DNA from: Cristatella mucedo
Lineage: Eukaryota; Bryozoa; Phylactolaemata; Cristatellidae
Length of the DNA: 64,000 nt
Direction of reading: 5' to 3'
NCBI GenBank assembly: GCA_009760855.2
Contig: WPIO01000002.1
Span: forward strand, 14,130,001-14,194,000
A model generated the notes under the pieces. The model was not told the origin of the DNA. It did not search any database and was given only the letters and a program-made list of their open reading frames with translations. Both the position numbers and the translations under genes were made by a program. This document shows, one piece after another, positions 19,541 to 32,500 of this stretch. The stretch's first letter is position 1. Each line of letters opens with the position of its first letter.

Positions 19541-19553
19541 TGCGTGCGCACGC
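19483..19553. repeat. (CT)n followed by (GT)n microsatellite
   Basis: About 18 bases of CT repeat are followed by about 35 bases of GT repeat and then GCGTGCGTGCGCACGC, a potential Z-DNA-forming alternating tract. Confidence 0.9.
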
Positions 19554-19734
19554 GACAGTCAGCGCCAGTTCTGCTCTGGCTGTAGCCTCTTCAGCCTTGG
19601 TCTCTAGTGCAAAGGCGACAAGTTGCATTGACTCCACCTTTTGTTGTGCTCGACAAGGCCAGAAATTAATCCCACTTGATAGCAGCTAAGCCTGCCGGCC
19701 ACATGTGCACGGCTTCGTGAGAGGGCTCTCATGT

Positions 19735-20000
19735 AATGTAATGTATCTCCGTCTGTAACTCCACAAAGTCATAAAGACCATGTGGGTGTTACGAAGGAGA
19801 GTTTTGTATAGCCCACTCAGGGCCTAAGCGGCTTTCGGTACGCATTCGGTAGCCAACAGACTTCGTCTCACGCAACAAAGAGAAAGTGGGAAGCATAGCA
19901 GAGTCAGATGAGCAGTTGAGGTAGTGAGTAGCATAGAAGTAGCAGCTCAGGACCGCTGAAAAGGATGTGCCACAGTCGGCAGCAGGAGAGTAGTTGTGAT
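19735..20000 (-). mobile_element. 3' fragment of L2-like LINE family 1
   Basis: The minus strand reads the same 3' end as the copies at 25 kb and 48.6 kb. It has the GTAACTCCACAAAGTCATAA area, the GCTTTCGGTACGCATTCGG area, and a residue string near CYFYATHYLNCSSDSA. Only the end of ORF2 and the 3' untranslated part remain. Confidence 0.65.
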
Positions 20001-20882
20001 GGCAGATGTATGGAGGGCATACATAGAGGTGAAGAGTAGAGAGAGAAAGAAGGAGGGAGAGATACAGAGAGAGGGGGCACACAGACAGTACGTGCTGCAG
20101 CCCTTGCTAGCTTGCTGCTGCTCTCGGACAGGAAGCCTCACTGCATTGGTTGTCAAACTTGGGATGCAGCATAGATATATTTGCCGGACACAAGCAGGGC
20201 ACGGCCTTTCACTGCAATATGCCCTCAGGAGCTGCAGTTTTTCTTGATTGTTCGTGTAGACCGGTTCGTTGGGCACGATTGTGCTATTCAGTTGAAGTAT
20301 GCGAGTGGGCTTCTAGCTGTACCAACGCTGCTTAGCAGCAGGAAGGGAGGTGGCTTTGGAACCGGTTTGGCATTAGTGAGTAGTGATGCTAATCGTGTTA
20401 CGTGCTTGTTGCTATGCCGAGGAATGAGGAGTACAAGTGATCAAGTGCTACCGGTAACTGACGTACAGAGATTGACCTGTGAAGGTTTGCCAGGACCACT
20501 TAGGCACCTGGGTTGTTGCTCAGCCCAACTCACTGGATCTGTGTCAGTGCAATCAGCTTGTGAGTCGAGGGTATCCTTTTGCGAGCCTTGTCTCTGGTAT
20601 TGGTAGAAGCTGTGTTGTGGCTGCCTTTTTCTGTATTAGCATACAGAAGTGAGGCTAAACTTCAATCAATGCTGTAGTGAAGGTAAAGGAGGCAAAATCA
20701 TATCCTCTACCCACCGGCTCATTGCACCCGGATAGTTTGAACAGGGTACTACAGTGAGTGAGACTAGATATTGTAGTCCAGTTGCATAAGAAGTGACTAT
20801 TTGAAGACGAGTATGTGTTTCTCGAAGACCCATTTTGAATGTATATTCTTCGAATCCTATGCTGAGTGCCATAGAGCGGCAG

Positions 20883-20975
20883 TCGCGACAGCTCAATTGG
20901 TTAGAGCACAAGACTGGAAACACTTCATTTATATAGCAGCCTTAGTGAACTAAATCTCTTTCTAGTCCTTTTGTG
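20883..20975. repeat. Truncated tRNA-like sequence next to a SINE/LINE tail
   Basis: CAGCTCAATTGGTTAGAGCA resembles a tRNA D-arm and box A. It is cut after the anticodon stem region and runs into CATTTATATAGCAGCC, which belongs to the shared LINE/SINE tail in minus orientation. It is a retroposed fragment, not a functional tRNA gene. Confidence 0.45.
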
Positions 20976-21324
20976 TGGGCATGTTATAAATGTTCATTGT
21001 ATATGCATTTATGTGCATACATGCATAATTTAGGGTTCTCCTTTAGCTGGACCTACTCCCACAAATTTCAATGGACAGGCTTAACTGCTGGATGTAGGCG
21101 TATCAATCGTTCTAGTTTCTCGACGGCAGTTTTCGTTGGGATAGAGCTCCAAATGATCTCGACCTTTCATGCTGATTGTAGTCATCATGTTCTCAATGCT
21201 GTTGGTGGGCTTCATGCTGCTTAAAGTATCTAAATCTCTGCTTATTTGGCCGATGGGGTGGTGATGGGCAGCTGGTAATGCCAAAAGCTGCCAACAGAAC
21301 TCACCGTGAAGGTTAGCTGATAAC

Positions 21325-21470
21325 CTGCCTCACAACCAGCCTCATGTTCAAAGTAGCAGAAGAGCCCCAGCTGCTTTCACCCGGCTTGCAGTGGGCAATA
21401 CAGGATTGCTTTCAAGACCCGAACCCTCGATGTCCTGACATAAGGGCAGTAGTTCTTGGACTTGCTCTCG
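21325..21470 (-). mobile_element. tRNA-derived SINE, subfamily 2
   Basis: Contains CAGCCTCATG, AGTAGCAGAAGAGC, a GGCTTGCAG segment and the box B-like AAGACCCGAACCCTCG (minus-strand GGTTCGGGTCTT). The same order is found at 34.4 and 55.8 kb. Confidence 0.5.
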
Positions 21471-23383
21471 AAAGTAGGCAGTGAGAGGTGTCGGTTTGTT
21501 CCCGACATCATGCAGTCGTCTCTTTTCGATGGCTTTGAACAGTATGCAACACATCGCCTGTATTCGTTCACTCTACTGCCCTGCTTAGCTGCAGCACCGA
21601 ATTCATGCTTAAGCAAGATGCCAGTTTTGCCCTTACCAGGTCTTGCTTTGTACTGGTTTTGTCTACCCTACCGTAGGACTACGTTTTACTTCTGCATTTG
21701 TCTCGGTTAGTGCACACATAGTGTGCAATGCTTTGGGTGCCCTTCAGATGTTGTGCTGATACTCTCTTTATTTACCTTTTACCTTTGCCAGTCTCTCATG
21801 TGCAGACCGAGCAGGGTTGTGTTCACGGCCGCCGGGTTGTAGCTAGTGCGCTCATCTCAGCCACCTATGCTTAGTCAGGAATGAGAGCTGCATGTCATTA
21901 CTGCATGGCCCTCGGAGCACATACTGTCTCATATGTCATCTGAGTGGTCATTGTGAACATTCGGACACCTGCAGCCTGTTTTGTTTTAGCTTGATGACCT
22001 TGTCGAAAGGGACGTGAAAACTCCTAAGCAGAGATCTATGCGCCACTTCTTTTTCCTGGTGAGCAGCATGTATTATCATTAGCTGTAGCTGCTTTGCGCT
22101 GTAGACTTCTACAGGTTTCTTTTGGCACACCTGGCTGTTGCTTCGTATGACTGCTTGGTAAGGATTTTATTTGGCATCCTTCGTGCTGTTGGCAGCCTTT
22201 TCAGGCGTCGTGCACACAGCTGGCCTGCAGAAATCACTCTGCCTTTTTATTAGCTTGCCAGAAGAATTCTTACCTTGCTTGTCTGACCTTAGAATGGTTG
22301 CCGGCTCATTCACGACTATGAGCAGTGCCCGGATGTTCCTAATTCCTAAACTTACATGGTGGAGCCTAATGATTTGCTCGTTTGTGTGCCTGGATCCGTC
22401 AAAGTAGGAAGGCATTTAAGTCCGAATGTCTGTCGACTCATTGCATTATATATATGCAGATAACTTTGCACATCTTTCATGTTTCTTTATTTGGGCATGG
22501 CAGTTACTGTGTTTCATTGGTAATCAGGCAGCATCTTGCATACTTTCCAATATCAGTGATGTAAGGGCTGCATCACTTTACCATGTTCTTTACCTGGGCA
22601 GCTCTCCTAGTCCACATGAGCAGAGGATTTGGGTCAACTGCACTGCACCTAGCAATAGGTCTTGACTTTGGGATTGGATTGGACAGGCAAGGCTGGTCGG
22701 GAGCACTTGTAAATAAACTGCTAGAGTAGAACAGGTCAAAATTGACTACTGCTGACTCCGATTTGCTAATGACTAGCTGGATATGGTAACATGGACCATC
22801 GTGCTTTTCTCAGCTGTAAAGTCTCTGTACATCATGGGCAAGCACGGATTGAAGTAAGTGGGCATAATGCTGACTTTGGTGAGTCAGAGAAGGTGCTAGA
22901 GTTCTATGTGGCACTCTTCACACCGACTGGCCTACGGAGGGGTGGACCGGGTGGGGCCGTTGTGTTCATACATGGCTCAAGAGCTGGTTGCTTTATCCTC
23001 AATTGTGGCACAGCTTGCCTGGGTATTTACCACACATTTTCTTGCTAGTTTTATTAATCATTCCACACGGTGTAGGTGCCTATGGTTATCCCGAATGTCA
23101 TGGGTAAGCATCTAGCGTAGCTGGTTGACAATGGCAATGAGTTACAATGGTTTACTATGAGGCTGCACGTAGATGGGCTGGGGCAACCCGAAAGGTGCCT
23201 TGAAGAATACTGTGACCGGATCTTTGTCATCGTCTAACCTAAATGAGGCAGTATGATGAGCTAGGTCATGCTTGCAGTGGTGATGCTCGGGTCTCAAATA
23301 TATATGTGGTATAAGCAAAACACATCCAACCAAAATCATAAAAGAACTACTGCAGTTATGCACAAGCAGAACTGAACTCACCT

Positions 23384-23525
23384 TTGGTCCAGCGGTCAAG
23401 GTGCTCGCCCCGAATAAGGTTTGGCTGAGATCGTGGGCTCGAGCCCTCGGATACATGTGAAGCGCCTGAATAGAGATTTAGTTCTCTTAGGGCGCTATAC
23501 AAATGAATCATATTATTATTACCTT
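23384..23525 (+). mobile_element. tRNA-derived SINE with LINE-type tail
   Basis: GGTCCAGCGGTCAAGGTGCT is a box A-like segment and GGGCTCGAGCCCTCGG a box B-like segment 30 bases later. It is followed by TAGTTCTCTTAGGGCGCTAT, CAAATGAATC and (ATT)n. The tail after box B matches the 3' end of LINE family 2. Confidence 0.75.
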
Positions 23526-23559
23526 TGAAATTTCACATTGATCCGTGCAGTATAGGCTG

Positions 23560-23800
23560 AGGTCTTCCATAAATGAAGCCGTTTAAAGACAAGTTGGGGA
23601 CAAAGTCGCATATGATGCAGATCTCTGATCTATTATTTGTAGGTACGTTGCTTCCGGTTTACTAACGGATTAGACATGGTTTGGGTAACTATTTTGTTAT
23701 GCTTTCCTTCTATGTGGAAGTCGTGAGAACTTTAGATCCCATTTCTAATACGTTGTCTCTTGAATGGTACCCTAAACAACTATAAGATTGTTAAACTATT
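23560..23800 (+). repeat. Unclassified interspersed repeat, copy 1
   Basis: Shares the ordered blocks AAGTCGCATAT, ATGCAG, TGCTTCCGGTTTAC, GTGGAAGTCGT and AGAACTT with the stretch at 41,520-41,740. Spacing is similar and the orientation the same. No coding capacity is seen. Confidence 0.55.
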
Positions 23801-24744
23801 CTCCTCAATATTTTTTCAACATTTTGCCTCAAGCCGGGTCAGCTTATTTACTGGATAGAGGCGGTAGCTTCCGAACGGCTGCTATTTTCAAATGTATAGT
23901 AACCGAAGTCCTAGGAATACCAACGGCCTTCTGGGAATGCATTTTTTCAAAATACCATTTTTCAATGCGTTCGTGTTTTCAGTTAGCTAACAGTAAATTC
24001 GATGCTCTGCACAGAAAATCAGTACTCTGGGCCAAGATCTGCAAAGATTCTTCGTTACTGGTCTTACTGATTAGCTAGGTATAAACTAGGTCTGCAGGAT
24101 GGATGCCCGATGGATATAGCTGGTGGTGGTTAGCCTGTGGCTGCTGCCTACACATGCCTACACGAGCAGAAATCTCTAGGTCTGTTGTCATCGAATGTTG
24201 TCATCGAATGTTGTCTGGATACATGAGCTGAAACAAGAATAAGTGTTGTCATGCTCACACTTTACGACCCAGATCAAGGGTTCTAGTCCCAGATCAAGGG
24301 TTCTAGTCCTGCCTCAGACAACTCTTTAATGTCTGCTGCAAGCAGGGACAAAAGCCTCAAAGGCACCTCTGCCTCTGCCTAAACAAGGCTGTTAAGTCAG
24401 CTGATCGTTTCATCCTAACACGTCTCACTGCCTTTCTTGCTGGCTAGCAGATGACACTATAGCCATTTGCCGAAGAGCCTTGCGTGGTGGCCTGGGTAGC
24501 CAAGTTGGTAGCACACCCAACTGCCTTTGCACACGATCTATCTGCAGGCAAATGTTTTAAATGTATGTCAAGCATAAGCATAATATATTAAAGTATGCAC
24601 ATTAGAGATAGCAAGGGGAGAGAGAGTGAGAGAGGCAATAGGGAGGAGGCTCCGAGGAGTTGGTCCAAGTCTACCTACTACTTGGCTATTACTGCACGAG
24701 TCATGTGCACTGCAATGTGTCCTTAGAGTCTAGACCCCTTACAA

Positions 24745-24892
24745 TAAAAAAATAAAATTCAATTCATTTGTATAGCACCCTAAGAAATCTTACTCTCTAC
24801 TTAGGTACTTTACATATGCCGAAGGGCTCGAATGCATGATCCTAGTCTTTAGGAGCTAGCACCTCACCCCTAGGTCATGCATTCTCTTTTAA
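24745..24892 (-). mobile_element. tRNA-derived SINE, minus strand
   Basis: The left end TTCATTTGTATAGCACCC is the LINE-like tail. Further right are GAAGGGCTCGAATGCATGAT (box B, minus) and GCACCTCACCCCTAGGTC (box A, minus). Confidence 0.65.
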
Positions 24893-25009
24893 CATTAGCA
24901 GATGTAGTTCTGCAGAGACTGCTCTATTTTGTGCCAGTGTGAATGGTTAGGCATGCTTGAGTATTTTTCTGTGCAAAGAAGCATGCTTGTGTGTGCTTCT
25001 ATACGTGCA

Positions 25010-27900
25010 ATGTGTATTTATCTCCCTCTGTAACTCCACAAAGTCATAAAGACTATGTGGGTGTTACGCAGAAGAGTTTTGTAAAGTGTACTCACAGCCT
25101 AAGCGGCTTTCGGTATGCATTCGGTAGCCAACAGACTTAATCTCATACAACAAAGAGAAAGTGGGAAGCATAGCAAAGTCGGGAGAGCAGTTGAGGTAGT
25201 GAGTAGCATGGAAGTAGCAGCTTAGGACTGCTGGAAAGGATGAGCCATAGTCGGCAGCAGGAGAGTAGTTGTCGTTGCATCGTGGAAGCGATTTCCACAT
25301 TCTAGGATCTGCAGAGCTAAAGCTTCTGTCGCCAACTATCTTTCAGCAGATGAATGGAACAGCTAATTTATTGTCCATACAGGACCTGAGGGCACGAGGA
25401 GACTGAAATTGGGCAGCAGTTCGGCTAGGTATGGAGGAGCCAAGCCGTGGCAAGCAGTAAGGGTCAGTGAAAGAACTTTGCTCTGTATCCGTTGATCAAC
25501 CGGCAGCCATTTAAGCTCTTTCAGCAAAAGAGGCATGCGGTTAAACCTCTGGGTTTCATAAACTAGCCTTTCAGCCCTATTCATCACCACTAGCTGTAGT
25601 TGCCTAATGGCTTTTTTGGTAGCCCAGCCAAAATGGAATTGCAATAATCTAGCCGAGACAGAGCTAGGGAGCTAGTTAAAGTTTTTGCAAGCCACCATGG
25701 AAGAAAATGGGGATAATAATAATGCATTTGATCTAGCACCCGCAGAGAACTCGATCTTTTTATAGGCACTTTACATTTGCTGACGTGATGGCTATCTGTA
25801 GAGGCAGTCTTCTTACCGAAGCTTTCATAATTTAGGCAGCTCTCAGAGACGACACCTAAATTCTGAACACACTGTGACAGTTGCACAACAGCATCGTCTA
25901 TTCGAAGAGCAAAGTTTTCTAGTCCAGCCACATGCTTGGGGTGTCCTATGAGGAGCAGTTCCATTTTATCATCCTTTAGTATAAGGAAACTAGCCGACAT
26001 CCATGATCGAATTCTGCAATGCAAGCATGCAGTCTCTCAGTCGCAGCAGCAGATTCTGACGGTTTAAATGACCGATACAGCTTAGTACTGTCAGCATACA
26101 AGTGGTAGCCAATTTTGTGGGCCCAAATCACACTTCCCAGTGGTTGAGTATACATGGATAACAGTAAAAGACCGAGGATGGATCCTTGTGGGACTCGACA
26201 GGTGACTAGTGTGGTGGATGAGACCTGACCTCCACACGACGATGATTGAACACTATCGGACAAGAACTATTCGAACCATGCCAGTGCCGAGTCTGCCAGA
26301 CCGATCGGTGTTCTCGTGATCAGTAGTTCGAATGCAGCTGGTAGGTCTAGCAGCACTAGAGAAGTGACATTCCTGTCATCGTTACAGCATAGGATGTCGT
26401 TGGTTACACGGAGGAGTGCAGTTACAGTGGAATGCTGCCGCTTGAAATCTGATTGAAATTGTTCTGACAGTTTAATTATTCAATGGGTGCTACAAGCTGC
26501 TTATCAACACTTTTTCAAGAATATTTGACAAAAAGGAAGAAGGAAAACTGGGCGATAATTTGCAAGGACTTCTGCATCTCATCCGGGCTTTTTATCGGTC
26601 TAACTATGGCTGATTTAAAGGACTTGGTTACAACCCTCTTTTCCAGAGAAGCATTAAGAATACATGGTTATGGCTGTGCTAAGTTTGTCTGCCAGTGAAG
26701 ATCAAAGCAGGGATGGTTAAGGGTCTTCTGGAGATGAGCTCTTTTTACTAGACCTTATTAAGGCAGCCACATCGAATGCAGGAACCTAGGAAAATCTTTT
26801 AAGGTAGGTCACAGGTTTCAACTCGACAATTGCTTTAGTGGGATGAGGCTTTATGGAGGCCTGAATATGTGGAGTTTTTTCAGTGAAGAGGGCTGAAAAC
26901 TTGTAGGCCAATCCTTTTATGTTTGGGGAGTGAGACCTCTCAGAATTGGCCAGTAAATTGTTTACCATTTTAGGGCACACTTAAGTGTCATATTCACTGC
27001 ATCAGTATCGAGGGTATCGCGGCTGTCGGTCGAGTCTGGGTGCAGATCAAGAAGACAGACCTCACCGACAGATTTATAATAATAATAATAATACACTTGA
27101 TAAAGCGCCCTGAGAGAACTCAATCTCTTTCTAGATGCTTTACATTTGCTGCAAAGAAAATACGATCGAATGGTAAGTGGTATCATGCTTGATAGAAAAT
27201 ATGAATAACATGGTTAGCAGTGACAAGCAATTGGTCAGCAAGTTTTCACAAATTTCTTAATGTCAAGGCTTTTTAAGTTGCATTGCTGGACAAAATCTAC
27301 CTTACCCTGCACATACAAAGGGACAAAACAGTAAACGAGATTGAGCAATGGTTCGAGATGGTCGGCAGGCATGCAACGAGGTCAGTGGGGCAGACCTCCT
27401 TTGCGATAGTGAGATCCAGGATATGGCCACCGACGTGAATGAATGATATGATTAACGTCTAGGCAGTCAAGAAATGAGCCGATCCGGCTGTTTCTAGGGT
27501 AATCAGCACGAATGTTTAAGTCTCATGCATTCAGTAACTGTCTGTCACACAAAAATATTTAGTGAGGAACTCTGAAACCCCCTACATAAACAAGCTTGCA
27601 CAGCCAGGAGGAAGCTCTTAGATCACAACTGTGAGAGGCATGGTCTTTGATGAACAGTAACTGACTGAAGCGATGGCCCATGCTAAAAGCTGCAGGTCTT
27701 GTAGCCAAACGATACACAAACAACAGTAGCAACCCTGTCCCTACTTTGTCACGTTGTACGTGGACTGAAAGAATAAGAACCCGTGTCGTGTGGTCTCAGA
27801 CGCACAGCTACCAGAATAGAGCATCACCCGTGTCTCGGTCAGCAGAAGCACGAAGCGTGAGCGCATGGAGGTCTCTTGGATATTAGCCTGGTCACGTGAT
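25010..27900 (-). mobile_element. L2-like LINE family 1, degenerate copy with nested tails
   Basis: Read on the minus strand from right to left. An AP-endonuclease-like stretch comes first (about 27,250-27,560, with HVGGHILDLTIA and an NIRADY-like strand). The linker follows (NNLLANSERSHSPNIKG). The reverse transcriptase has VPQGSILGLLLLSMYTQPLG and YADSTKLYRSF, where the second catalytic Asp of YADD is changed to Ser. The thumb and C-terminal region then run to about 25,060. Many stops and shifts make it inactive. Two 3' tails of LINE family 2 are nested inside, at about 25,708-25,795 and 27,075-27,235. The left end carries the family 1 3' untranslated sequence also seen at 19.7 and 48.6 kb. 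Confidence 0.75.
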
Positions 27901-28455
27901 GGTCTGGTCACGTGAGCCCTTGGTTATTAGTGAGCCGGCGTTTAACAGGCGGAATTTTAGAGGCTGTCTAATAACTGCATGACATCGATTGTGTGGCTTA
28001 CATGCCAGGCATGTATATTATGTAGCCGGCCCGGCAGATACAGCAGTACATATTTGAATGGACCTTAGCAGTGGCTGACGGTCGACTTTTCACAATATGC
28101 TGAGGCACGGTGAGTTTAGATACTACCCCAACGAGTGGTAATCAGAGCTTTAAAGTTGCTGGTGATAGATTTGATAACCGAGCGGTTGATAGGGCCAGCA
28201 CAGGATGCAGGAAGGTTCTCAGTGACTTGCCAAAGAAGACCCACCGGTAGGTATTGACTAGTGGTGACACCTCACCTTATGCTAACCAGGTTCTGTTTTG
28301 AGTTACATATCGAAGGAGAGGCCATAAACAGTCTCAGTGAAGATATCAGCTGAATACCCGAAGGTATTATGAAGAAGCTAGGTAAAGGTCCATATCATGC
28401 TTGGAGTTGCCCAAGGCCGCTCTCTAGCGTGGGGGGAATGAGTGTACAGGATGTG

Positions 28456-28545
28456 GCTTGTGTGTGTGCGTGCGCGTGCGTGCGTGTGTGTGTGTGTGCG
28501 TGTGTGTGCGCGTGTGTGTGTGCGCGCGAGCTTTTAGCATGCATG
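28456..28545. repeat. (GT)n/(GC)n microsatellite
   Basis: Alternating purine-pyrimidine tract of GT with GC steps, a Z-DNA candidate. Confidence 0.9.
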
Positions 28546-28987
28546 TGCATGTGTATGCATGTCTGTGCATGGCTGCATGTATGTGCTGTCTGCTTACATG
28601 CTTTCCCTGAGCATTGGGCATCCTTTAATGTGAACACTGGCATATCGGTTGTCAATTCAGTTTTACTAGAGAAAGCATTTCTTCTGCTTGCTACCTACAT
28701 CTAAATGGCTGCTTCGTACCTGGTAATGCTGTTTCACGCCTGGCAGCCTGGAAAGTTTGTGGCGCAAGCAGATATGAACTGGCTCGAGGCACTTGGGGGT
28801 CGCAAGGCTTATCGCTCGGTCAAGCAGCCAGCTGCTTTATTCTGTGCCACGATGCTGAGAGGCTCCCCTCGGATCTTGTTGGCAGGCTTCTCTTCCGATT
28901 TTCCTGCAATCTGCAAGCTGGCTTGACTGCCTGCTTATCCGGGCTTCTGCACTTCTGCAGCCTTATCAGTCTTTGTATCGTAGCATC

Positions 28988-29001
28988 GGGGGGGGGGGGG
29001 G
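28988..29001 (+). repeat. G homopolymer
   Basis: A run of 13-14 G on the plus strand in a GC-rich context. It could form a G-quadruplex and is also a place where sequence length is unreliable. Confidence 0.85.
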
Positions 29002-29529
29002 TGGTGTGGACAAGAGAGCTGGCTGCCTTGGGGGGCCGAGATGTTGTTGCTTCCATGCTGCTGCAGCCGTTTTTGGCCGCTGCCGTTTTGGCTTCCAGGC
29101 AGTCTGGCAGGCTGCCCGGCATTGTTACGCCCTTTCGACTTTTATTCGCCTGCCTGGTTCAGCTGTTGGCAAGCCACGGCACTGCTCTGCCTACCAGTTA
29201 GCAGAATGGCAGAGCCGCTCGGCAAGAGTTCCTTTGAATCAAACGATAAGCTGTTCCGGTGCGATATTTTAACCACCACGTCCATCACCCGTTGGTTCGC
29301 CATATTTTCATCGGATGCCTGTAGTGTGCGTGTGCACTCAGGCGTTATTCGCTCGTGCCTGAGACCTGTTAGTGGCTGACCTCTCGAGCGCTACCCGACT
29401 TAGAAGTGAGGCTCTGTGTTTAGAAAGATTTTCCTGATTACCGTTCGAGACACTTGCATTCATAAGAGCTGCGCTTGTTCGTTTTTTACAGGGTTCAATG
29501 TCCCTAGCAGCCACGACTGCTGCTTGATT

Positions 29530-32500
29530 ATGCCCATCATTCGGCGGTGCTGCTGCCTGAGAGATCTTCGCAAAGCCAGTGTGCTCTGCTCGAGCTGGAC
29601 GTTTGTACGTGTGCTACACTTCTAACCGGAAGTGTGCTGACCTTGAATGACCTCTTGCCCCTCTGGTTTTATGTGCATTTCGAGCTCTGTCTGCTCCCAG
29701 TTTCGGAAGCTCGTGAGAACTGCTTGCTTGGTCGTGTTCTTGCATCTGGTAATTTGTGCTAGGCTATGTGTATGTACCCAAGCATTCTACCGACGCGTTT
29801 CCTTTGGGTCCTCTTGTCGTTGTTAGTTTTTCTATAACCGTAATCAAATCATTGCAGCACCTAGGTTCTCTTGTCGTTATGATTGTTTCTATAAGCGCAA
29901 TCAAATGATTGCAGCAAGGAAGTTAACGCCCAGTGCTGTGGTCTTGGAGTCAGTGTGTACTAATAGCCATTTTGCATTATGGGAGAATATAAAGAAAGTA
30001 CTCAAATGTCTCTTTCTAGGTACTTTACATTTTCCTCGAATAGCAAAGCCTGCTGCAAAAGAAGCATCAGGAGTACGGCTGCTTTACATGGCACAGCTCT
30101 GACCCCTGTGCCTTCCACCCCAAGCTGATCGTAACAAAGCTTACCAACCACCGGAGTTGTTGAGTTTTGTACATGTATTGAGAGCAAGCAGCAAAGTGTG
30201 CTTGCTCCTGCTGTGCACTTGTCTGAGTTCTTCCTAAAAGGGGTGGTCCTTAAATCCTTGTCAGGGGAGCCGGCATCAGAGTCTTGCTGCTTTTATATAA
30301 CACAGTTAGCTGCTTTCCGGCACACAGAGATGGCCCAGTAATGGCCCATATTACAGGAACTGCTCTCACAATCAAACGATGGCAAAGTTAAGCAGCTGCA
30401 TCCAGAAGGTATAGGATCGATCTCGGCTTGGCACCGGTGAAAAACGTTGCTGGTCAAAACAGAGTTTCTCAGCTCAAAGACTTATCTCTGCCACTGATAG
30501 GGTCTACCGCTCCTCGACCCCTCGCCCCTTAGGAACCGCAGCCCGTGTTGACAGAGAAATTCCCTTGTTTGGCACTTGTTTTATATGTAAATGCTTGCCG
30601 GGCTCCAGCTAACTGCGTCAGCATGCAAGAAATGCACCTCTATATTGGAAGACTTTCTGATCATTTGTGTGTGCTTTGAAAATCAATCTCTGAGATTTGT
30701 GGGTAGTATGGCTCTGTCGAAGCAAGCGAAGACCAACTCAAAGCTCGTACCGCATGACTAAAAATGTATGCAATTGTGTTCTATTTTTCCTTAATAGATG
30801 AACTGCATTCATTTTAGCTGATAATAATAATAAAAGCTCGTTTATATAGTGCTCTACGAACGAACTAAATCTCAATCCAGGTGCTTTACAACTTGCTGTG
30901 TGAGATGCAATAATCAATGGTTTAATGACATCCTAGCAACCATACTTAGACCAGCATGCAACAGCACAGAAGACACTCTGGGCAACCGGTTTATGGAACC
31001 TCTGGTTAGTAGAATGCACTTCATCGTGCACAGGTAAGCACGCAGAGCACACGGAACAAAACAAACAAGTTCTCAGGGCCGCAGGGAAATATGAATGGAA
31101 CAGATGTCTTTAGCTTTGACTAAAATCAATAAAGGATTACCCACTGCAGGACTTGAACCAGCGACCTGTATCGTCGAGAGCCAGCACCTTATCCCTAGGC
31201 TAAGACCCAGGGGTGATCATTGGTGGTGATAAAAGCCTAAAGCAAGTTCTAGACTACGAATCGAAGTCCTAAACACCAGAAAATTTCAATTGAGTACGAG
31301 GAATAGCGAGACCATAGAAGCGGTAGTTCGAGAGCACGTGACTGGTGGAACAAGGAGGCCCGATAGGTATGCTGGTGCAAGAGAGTGAAGCGACTTTTTG
31401 CAAGAGGGGAGATCTTGTTGATTCTGTGCTTGATTTGCCTTCGTGCTGGCTCCAATTTAACTTGCTTGTCGTTTGGTGTGTACATCATTTTCTCTACCTA
31501 CCATTTCGATATGAATGTTTATTGTCTGTTCTGAAGTGGGGCGTCTTTAATTTCCGGCTCTTTGCGCAGAAGGTCCTCGGATATGAATGCATTAGCTCTA
31601 CTGTGCGCATAATTTGACTGGGTAAGAGAAATACTTTGGTAGCTGTGTAAAGGTGTCTGTTGAGGTTTTTGCTAACAGTAATACGATTTAGCCCCGGCTC
31701 AATATTGATCCTCTACGAGAGGCTTAAACAATAGCCAGGTGGAGATAGCAAGCACAGGTTGAAGAGACATACCTCCTCTTTTTGTTGTTGTCTTGTGGTG
31801 CTCTCAATCCTAGGTAGGCAAAGGGCATTTAGCATGTGCACTACCTGTGTCTGTCACCTACATTTCTGTCGTGGCATTTTTTTATTGCTATATTGCAAAG
31901 TTCCATAATATTCTTATTCGGAATAGTTTCGGATATCAAGTTAGGCCGACACTGCATGGGCATTTACCTGACCTGCTAGCACTTTTTTGGAATGTGACAG
32001 CAGCAATAAAAAAACCGAACGCTTGTATAATTTGGATTCTATGCAAAGATATGTCACTCGGATCTCATTGAATTGTGGCTTCGGACGTTTGCTGTTGTAT
32101 CATTAATTTTTAGTTGCCTGTGACCTGCATTTGCGGTGCTTTGCCTAAGGTGCTGGTTCTGTCTTTTTTCAGTGTTATTTGCTTTCTTATCTGTGCATAA
32201 TTCAGTGCAGTGTAGTAGTCGGGGATCCTTCTGTGACCTCCAGTCGTTTCTTTCGTGTTTTTGCATGCTTTTCTAAGCACAATACCCTGCACGTGCATTT
32301 GCTATTGGTTATTGCTTGTCTTGCAGAGCGAGCTGTGTATACTGCATCTGGATAGACATTCGGTCTTATTAAGCCATTAAACAGAAGGCTTATCATATTT
32401 ACTATTATTATCTGGTTATATTTAGTTTTTTCTTATAGGTGTGGTCGGCATGTGCACTTGGCCTGTCTGCCAACCAGTTGCACGAAGACACTCTGCTGAA

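Larger units (their letters stand above)
20000..23380. other. Host DNA without recognised genes
   Basis: Apart from the SINE and tRNA-like fragment listed separately, no coding exon, RNA gene or long repeat was recognised between 20.0 and 23.4 kb. Short open frames on both strands have no domain or splice support. Confidence 0.4.
27900..29490. other. Host DNA upstream of the tetraspan gene, possible first exon at 29.2 kb
   Basis: A frame from the ATG at 29,206 (MAEPLGKSSFESNDKLFRCD) has protein-like composition and lies 300 bases before the first secure coding exon. A GT at about 29,322 would leave the phase needed by the acceptor at 29,490-29,491. It could be an upstream coding exon, but the donor is weak. 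Otherwise nothing is seen here except microsatellites. Confidence 0.3.

Noticed and set aside
24270-24312. A box B-like GGGTTCTAGTCC within a duplicated 20-base unit
   Set aside because: Two tandem copies of a short unit without a box A; not a functional RNA gene.
24480-24545. A tRNA gene suggested by a box A-like AGCCAAGTTGGTAGCAC
   Set aside because: No matching acceptor stem or box B at the right distance; probably a SINE or retroposed fragment.
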